A DNA stretch of 64,000 nucleotides from Plut-88900 sp965116945. GTDB lineage: Bacteria > Chloroflexota > Dehalococcoidia > Plut-88900. The notes under the pieces were generated by a model. That model searched no databases. It was not told the origin of the DNA and saw only the letters and a program-made list of their open reading frames with translations. The stretch spans positions 930,001 through 994,000 of the forward strand of contig OZ220734.1 in NCBI GenBank assembly GCA_965116945.1. Reading direction: 5' to 3'. This document shows positions 60,226 to 64,000 of this stretch, in pieces (position 1 is the stretch's first letter; each line of letters begins with the position of its first letter). A program made the translations under genes and the position numbers.

Positions 60226-61806
60226 TTGCTGGATATCCTGATAAAAGATGGGTTGGTTGTCGATGGGACGGGTAATCCGGGGTTCTATGCGGGGGTGGGG
60301 GTGAGGGGGGAGGAGTTGTGCATACTCCGGGGGGACTACTCCGACATGCAGGCCGACCGAACCATCGACGCGGCGGGTAAGGTGGTCTGTCCCGGCTTCA
60401 TCGACATGCATGCCCACACGGGGCTGGTCATCCTGGCCGAACCGGAACATCACCCCAAGGTCCGCCAGGGCATTACCACCGAGCTGGTGGGTGTCGATGG
60501 AAACTCCTATGCGCCCTTCACGTCCCACGAGGACCTGCGTGACTTCATAGAGCTGAACTCGGGACTGGACGGGGCACCGAAACTCCCGGGGAACTGGTCG
60601 TCGGTCGCCGAGTACCTGTCGATGTTCGACGACAAGGTGGCGGTAAACATCGCCTACGTCATCGGCAACTCCCCCATCCGCATCTGCGCCATGGGCTGGG
60701 ATGATACGCCCGCCTCGGAAGCCGATGTCGCCAACATGAGGTCGATGCTGCGTGAGGGCATGGAGGAAGGTGCCTACGGCATTTCCACGGGCCTGGACTA
60801 TCCACCCGGCAGCTACGCCACCACGGACGAGCTTGTCAGCCTGTCAGAAGAGGCTGCCCGGTTGGGCGGGATATATCACACGCACCTTCGCAACACTCTC
60901 GGGGACCGGTTTCTCGACCCGGTCAAAGAGGCGCTGGAGATCGGGAGTCGGGGTGGTCTCCCCTGCCACCTGACGCACTTCTACCAGAGGCTCTCCCATT
61001 CCGGCAGCGCGCGGCAGCTCCTGGGTCTGGTCGAAGGGTCAGTCGACGCGGGGCAGGACGTGACGATGGACTGCTTCCCATACATGTACAGCAGCACGCG
61101 GGTCCTGATCATGTTCCCGCAGTGGGCCCACGACGGAGGGCCGGCAAAACTCAAGCAGGTTTTGCGCTCGGAGGAGGGACGGGAGCGGCTTCGGAAGGAG
61201 GTTAGCGCCCGGGGGACGGGGTCGTGGGGTGATCTTTGGTTGACTTACTTCAAGAGGCCGCATAATCAGAGGTTCGAGGGCAAGTCGGTGGCCGAAGTTG
61301 CGGAGATGATGGGGAAGAGCGAGGTCGATGCGCTCTGCGACCTGCTTCTCGACGAGGACCTGCAGACCTCCTACGTTTCCCCGGGCCCCAACCTCGCGAC
61401 TCTGCCCGACTTCATGACCCATCCCCTGACCATGATTGGCACCGACGGCCTTCTCCTTGGCGATTTCCCCAGCCCGAGGACTTATGGAACCTTCCCGACC
61501 ATCCTGTCCCACTACGTCCGCGAGGAGAGGCTGATAACGCTGGCCGAGGCCATAAGAAAGATGACTTCCTTCGCGGCCGTGCGCCTCTGGATTCCGGACC
61601 GGGGCATCCTCCGGGACGGCATGAAGGCCGACATAGTCGTGTTTGACCCGACTACGGTCAGGTCTCCCGCCACCCGACATCAGCCTCGTCAGTTCCCGAC
61701 CGGTATCGAACATGTCCTGGTGAACGGGCAGCCGGTTGTAGCAGATGGAGACCACACCGGAAACTTGCCGGGTCGGGCGCTGAGGCGCGGACGGGCTTCG
61801 ACTTAG
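60226..61806 (+). CDS. N-acyl-D-amino-acid deacylase / D-aminoacylase-like amidohydrolase
   Basis: A 526-residue amidohydrolase of the D-aminoacylase group. DILIKDGLVVDGTGNPGFYAGVGV starts the small beta domain, VVCPGFIDMHAHTGLVIL holds the metal-binding HxH, and GISTGLDYPPGSYATTDELVSL, HTHLRN, HLTHF and MIGTDGLLLGD supply further metal and catalytic positions. MKADIVVFDP closes the barrel and EHVLVNGQPVV the beta domain. The start is TTG after AAGAGGTG. Relatives release D-amino acids from N-acyl forms; substrate here is not determined. Confidence 0.88.
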   Translation: MLDILIKDGLVVDGTGNPGFYAGVGVRGEELCILRGDYSDMQADRTIDAAGKVVCPGFIDMHAHTGLVILAEPEHHPKVRQGITTELVGVDGNSYAPFTSHEDLRDFIELNSGLDGAPKLPGNWSSVAEYLSMFDDKVAVNIAYVIGNSPIRICAMGWDDTPASEADVANMRSMLREGMEEGAYGISTGLDYPPGSYATTDELVSLSEEAARLGGIYHTHLRNTLGDRFLDPVKEALEIGSRGGLPCHLTHFYQRLSHSGSARQLLGLVEGSVDAGQDVTMDCFPYMYSSTRVLIMFPQWAHDGGPAKLKQVLRSEEGRERLRKEVSARGTGSWGDLWLTYFKRPHNQRFEGKSVAEVAEMMGKSEVDALCDLLLDEDLQTSYVSPGPNLATLPDFMTHPLTMIGTDGLLLGDFPSPRTYGTFPTILSHYVREERLITLAEAIRKMTSFAAVRLWIPDRGILRDGMKADIVVFDPTTVRSPATRHQPRQFPTGIEHVLVNGQPVVADGDHTGNLPGRALRRGRAST

Positions 61807-61861
61807 TCAGTAATTGTTGTACGGGGGAGGTTGTGGGGAGAGGAGGAGCCCCCACCCAGCC

Positions 61862-61905
61862 GGGGAACCCTCTCCCCCTCTAGTTCGGTACTGGGGAGAA
61901 GGGGA
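61862..61905. repeat. Truncated copy of the composite repeat
   Basis: GGGGAACCCTCTCCCCCTC then TAGTTCGGTACTGGGGAGAA joins the left and right ends of the 59.4-59.8 kb repeat without its hairpin. Confidence 0.5.
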
Positions 61906-61915
61906 CACCACCCCA

Positions 61916-61941
61916 GAATTCTCGCGGGGCCTCGGAATGAT
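61916..61941. repeat. Dispersed ATTCC...GGAAT palindrome, copy 5
   Basis: GAATTCTCGCGGGGCCTCGG followed by AATGAT. Confidence 0.55.
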
Positions 61942-61970
61942 AGAGGGGGGGAATGACCGGATGGGGGAGG

Positions 61971-63353
61971 TTATTGGCCCCAGACGCGGGTTTCGGGTTT
62001 GAAGGCGGCCCAGGCGAACCAGAAGTGGTTGGCGTGGACCATGGGGGTCAGGGTCTCGTCCTTTAGGGGGCCGTCGACGGCGCGGCCGAGGACATTCCAG
62101 GTGGATCCGGTCTCCTCGTCGGTGAAGGCGCCGGAGTCGGGGCGGAAGGTCAGGGTGCGGTCGCCGAGGCGGCGGTCGAAGACGCCGGTGGCGCCCACGT
62201 CCCGGGAGTTGGCTATGAGGCCCCCGTCCAGGGCCGAGGCCGTGCCCGGCGCGTGGAAGACCACGATAGGTGTCCCCCCGACATCGTCGTTGACGACGGG
62301 GATCTCTTCGAGCCTCAGGAAGGGATAGGCCACGGTCTCGCCGTTGAGCTCGACGGTGGCGACGCGTTCCACGGGGCGGAGGCGTCCGTCCTCGGGGCCG
62401 TGGAAGAGGAAGGGGGATGAGTTGATGTCGTCGTAGCCGGTGTAGGGATTGCGGCCATACTGGCGGGTGAAGCCCGTGTCCCGGGTGAGGACCTGGCCCT
62501 CGGGGTAGTTGTCGCGGAAATCGGCCCAGGAGACGATGGAGGCGGGGACCTGGGGGAGTCGTGTCCCGGTTAGCTCGCCGACGATGGCCTCGCCGAGGAT
62601 CTGCTGCCACCAGCTGTCGGTGGCGCGGTCGTACATGATGAGGTCGCTGTAGCGGAGGAGGCCGCTGACGCCGAATGAGTTGATAGTGTTTCCCATGCGG
62701 CGGTCGAAGGCGATGGCGGTGTTGCAGAGGGGGCAGAAAGTGACGAGGACAGGCTCGCCACCTACCACGTCGTTGACGATCTCGTGCCAGGTCATTATCT
62801 GGAGGGGGTAGGCTCGGGCGTCTCCGTTGATTTCGATGGCGATGACGGGCTCCATTTCGGCGAGCCAGTCTATGTCATCAGACACGGGGGCGAACTTGGG
62901 GTTGTCGATGGAGGGTATGCCGTCGCGGACCTGGCCGAGGAGGATTTCGGCGTAGTCGACGGAGTGCTTGGAGAAATCGGTGCGCCAGGGGTTGCGGCCA
63001 GTGGGGTCGGAGCGGGCGAAATAGGCTGCGGGATCGAAGTCGGGGGTGGGGACGGGGGTGGGAGAGGCAATAGGTTCACCCTCACCCTGACCCTCTCCCA
63101 TCAAGGGAGAGGGGGTTAGGAGGTCGGGCTGGGGCCAGGGGTCATCGGGGGCATCGTGGGTGGTGTTGGCGTCGGTCTGGCCTGTCGGGGGAGACCACTC
63201 GGATTCACCGGGGCGGTGGGTGGGGGAGGGGTCAGCCTCGGCCTGGGCCTCTCCTGTGGAGGGGGTAGGGGTGGAAGGGTCTCCGCCGCAGGCGGCGATG
63301 ACGAGGGTGGCGATTAGGAGGATGGTTGTGGGGAGGAGTTTGGATTTGAACAT
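61971..63353 (-). CDS. DUF3179 domain lipoprotein
   Basis: A 460-residue exported protein. The lipobox VIAAC (Cys22) is followed by a Pro/Thr/Asp-rich linker of about 100 residues, then a DUF3179 domain of unknown function: IPSIDNPKFAPVSDDIDWLAEMEPVIAIEINGDARAYPLQIMTWHEIVND, PVLVTFCPLCNTAIAFDR (a C-x2-C pair, probably metal- or redox-related) and TDSWWQQILGEAIVGEL. Part of the linker (TPSPLMGEGQGEGE) is encoded by a dispersed repeat kept in frame. ATG 63353 is chosen; earlier in-frame codons are not signal-like. Confidence 0.9.
   Translation of the reverse strand: MFKSKLLPTTILLIATLVIAACGGDPSTPTPSTGEAQAEADPSPTHRPGESEWSPPTGQTDANTTHDAPDDPWPQPDLLTPSPLMGEGQGEGEPIASPTPVPTPDFDPAAYFARSDPTGRNPWRTDFSKHSVDYAEILLGQVRDGIPSIDNPKFAPVSDDIDWLAEMEPVIAIEINGDARAYPLQIMTWHEIVNDVVGGEPVLVTFCPLCNTAIAFDRRMGNTINSFGVSGLLRYSDLIMYDRATDSWWQQILGEAIVGELTGTRLPQVPASIVSWADFRDNYPEGQVLTRDTGFTRQYGRNPYTGYDDINSSPFLFHGPEDGRLRPVERVATVELNGETVAYPFLRLEEIPVVNDDVGGTPIVVFHAPGTASALDGGLIANSRDVGATGVFDRRLGDRTLTFRPDSGAFTDEETGSTWNVLGRAVDGPLKDETLTPMVHANHFWFAWAAFKPETRVWGQ
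63081..63120. repeat. Dispersed CCCTCTCCC...GGGAGAGGG repeat inside a coding region
   Basis: CCCTCTCCC (63091-63099), ATCAA, GGGAGAGGG (63105-63113) is a perfect 9-bp stem. It lies in the linker of the DUF3179 lipoprotein and preserves the frame. Confidence 0.65.
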
Positions 63354-63392
63354 GGTGTTTGGTGGGCTGATGTGAGTCTCGGAGCATCCAGA

Positions 63393-63436
63393 CCCCCCGC
63401 TCGACCCTTCGAGTGGCCTCAGGGTGAGCGGCCCCA
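63393..63436. repeat. REP-like intergenic palindrome, copy 12
   Basis: CCCCCCGCTCGACCCTTCGA...CTCAGGGTGAGCGGCCCC, with a decayed second copy directly after it (to about 63490). Confidence 0.65.
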
Positions 63437-63512
63437 CCCCGATCCGCTCTCTAGACCTTTCTACCCTGCTCAGGGCAAGCGGGACCCCGCCAGGGAATGA
63501 CGGAATGTTGCG

Positions 63513-64000
63513 TTATTTTTCGAGGGCCAGGAGGGCGCGGTCCCGGATGCCTTCGTGGGTGTCGAAGCCGAGCTTGCGGTCTACGATGATGCCGTCGATG
63601 TCGATGTAGTAGGTGGTGGGCATGGCGAGGACCTGGTAGGCCTTGACGATCTGGTCGTCCCTAGGGAGGTAGAGGAGGGGGTAGGTGACGCCGCGGGCGA
63701 GGGCGAAGGGCTCGCCCTGGGCGACGGTCTCCTGGTTGTTGATGCCGAGAATGACCAGATCGTCGCTGAACTCCTGGGCGACGGATTCGAGGTCGGGCAT
63801 CTCTTCGAGGCAGAAGTTGCACCAGCTGGCCCAGAAGTTGACGACGACGGCCTTTTCGCCAAGGAACTCGGAAAGGCTGACGACATTGCCTGCGGAGTCG
63901 GTGAGCATGAAGTTGGGGGCTGCTTGTCCGACGTCGGTGCCGACCTCACCCTGGCCGGAGTTGTCGGCGACGCCGAGCATGACCATGGAGCCCTCTTCGG
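63513..64000 (-). CDS. TlpA/ResA-like thioredoxin-fold protein, partial (5' end outside window)
   Basis: GTDVGQAAPNFMLTDSAGNVVSLSEFLGEKAVVVNFWASWCNFCLEEMPDLESVAQEF is an AhpC/TSA-type redoxin with the WCNFC active pair. VLAMPTTYYIDIDGII carries the cis-Pro. Such proteins reduce disulfides outside the membrane, for example in cytochrome c maturation. The frame stays open to the window edge, upstream of the internal ATGs, so a signal or membrane anchor probably lies outside. It is downstream-adjacent to the DUF3179 gene's promoter side with repeats between. Confidence 0.88.
   Translation of the reverse strand, partial: EEGSMVMLGVADNSGQGEVGTDVGQAAPNFMLTDSAGNVVSLSEFLGEKAVVVNFWASWCNFCLEEMPDLESVAQEFSDDLVILGINNQETVAQGEPFALARGVTYPLLYLPRDDQIVKAYQVLAMPTTYYIDIDGIIVDRKLGFDTHEGIRDRALLALEK

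Overview
The window looks like a chromosome segment of a high-GC, probably Chloroflexota (Dehalococcoidia/SAR202-like) bacterium. This is inferred from Thr/Pro-rich lipoprotein linkers, the mix of LLM-type flavin oxidoreductase, D-aminoacylase, DUF3179 and SDR genes, tungsten/molybdenum enzymes, an ADP-forming acyl-CoA synthetase and many short palindromic intergenic repeats. No rRNA, tRNA, insertion sequence or CRISPR array was seen, so the assignment rests on gene content alone.

Layout. 1-4.1 kb: panB (cut by the edge), a P1-family peptidase, an SCP2-like protein and a split transketolase. 4.6-6.1 kb: an orphan solute-binding lipoprotein. 6.2-16.6 kb: a tryptophan operon behind a Trp T-box leader, in the order trpE, five tandem SDR genes, trpG, trpD, trpC, trpF, trpB, with no trpA. 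16.7-25 kb: hpt, an LLM oxidoreductase, a lone RND exporter, a sugar dehydrogenase lipoprotein, a TrmO-FmdE-like fusion and an orphan DNA methyltransferase. 25-33.2 kb (minus strand): mobA, an AOR-family protein, nuoE-like and nuoF-like genes, a small membrane protein and a formate dehydrogenase alpha subunit, a likely NAD-linked formate/aldehyde oxidation module. 33.3-41.2 kb: a helix-turn-helix-fused inositol-phosphate synthase, a degenerate GGDEF/ribbon-helix-helix protein, then pstS-pstC-pstA-pstB and a PhoU-DUF47 fusion. 41.2-54.9 kb: aquaporin, VOC, MOSC, UvrD/PcrA helicase, two paralogous lipoproteins, RidA, two membrane proteins, MenG/UbiE, DUF429, AMP-forming acetyl-CoA synthetase and the two subunits of an ADP-forming acyl-CoA synthetase. 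55.5-58.5 kb: an AT-richer four-gene minus-strand island (HigB-like toxin, HigA-ImmA/IrrE fusion, a possible Nmad/PUA-like protein, a duplicated zinc-site protein). 58.7-64 kb: an SDR, a repeat-rich gap, a D-aminoacylase-like amidohydrolase, a DUF3179 lipoprotein and a TlpA-like thioredoxin cut by the edge.

The strongest candidates for undescribed biology are: (1) the inositol-phosphate synthase with an N-terminal DNA-binding domain, whose own promoter has a palindrome between -35 and -10; (2) the GGDEF-RHH fusion before the phosphate transport genes; (3) the AT-rich toxin-antitoxin/zinc-protein island; (4) the SDR array inside a T-box-controlled trp operon, all five carrying His where the catalytic Asn usually sits; and (5) a pair of intergenic hairpins that differ in sequence but keep identical 18-bp pairing. 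Several genes appear to have leaderless transcripts, with a -10 box 6 to 9 bases before the start codon.
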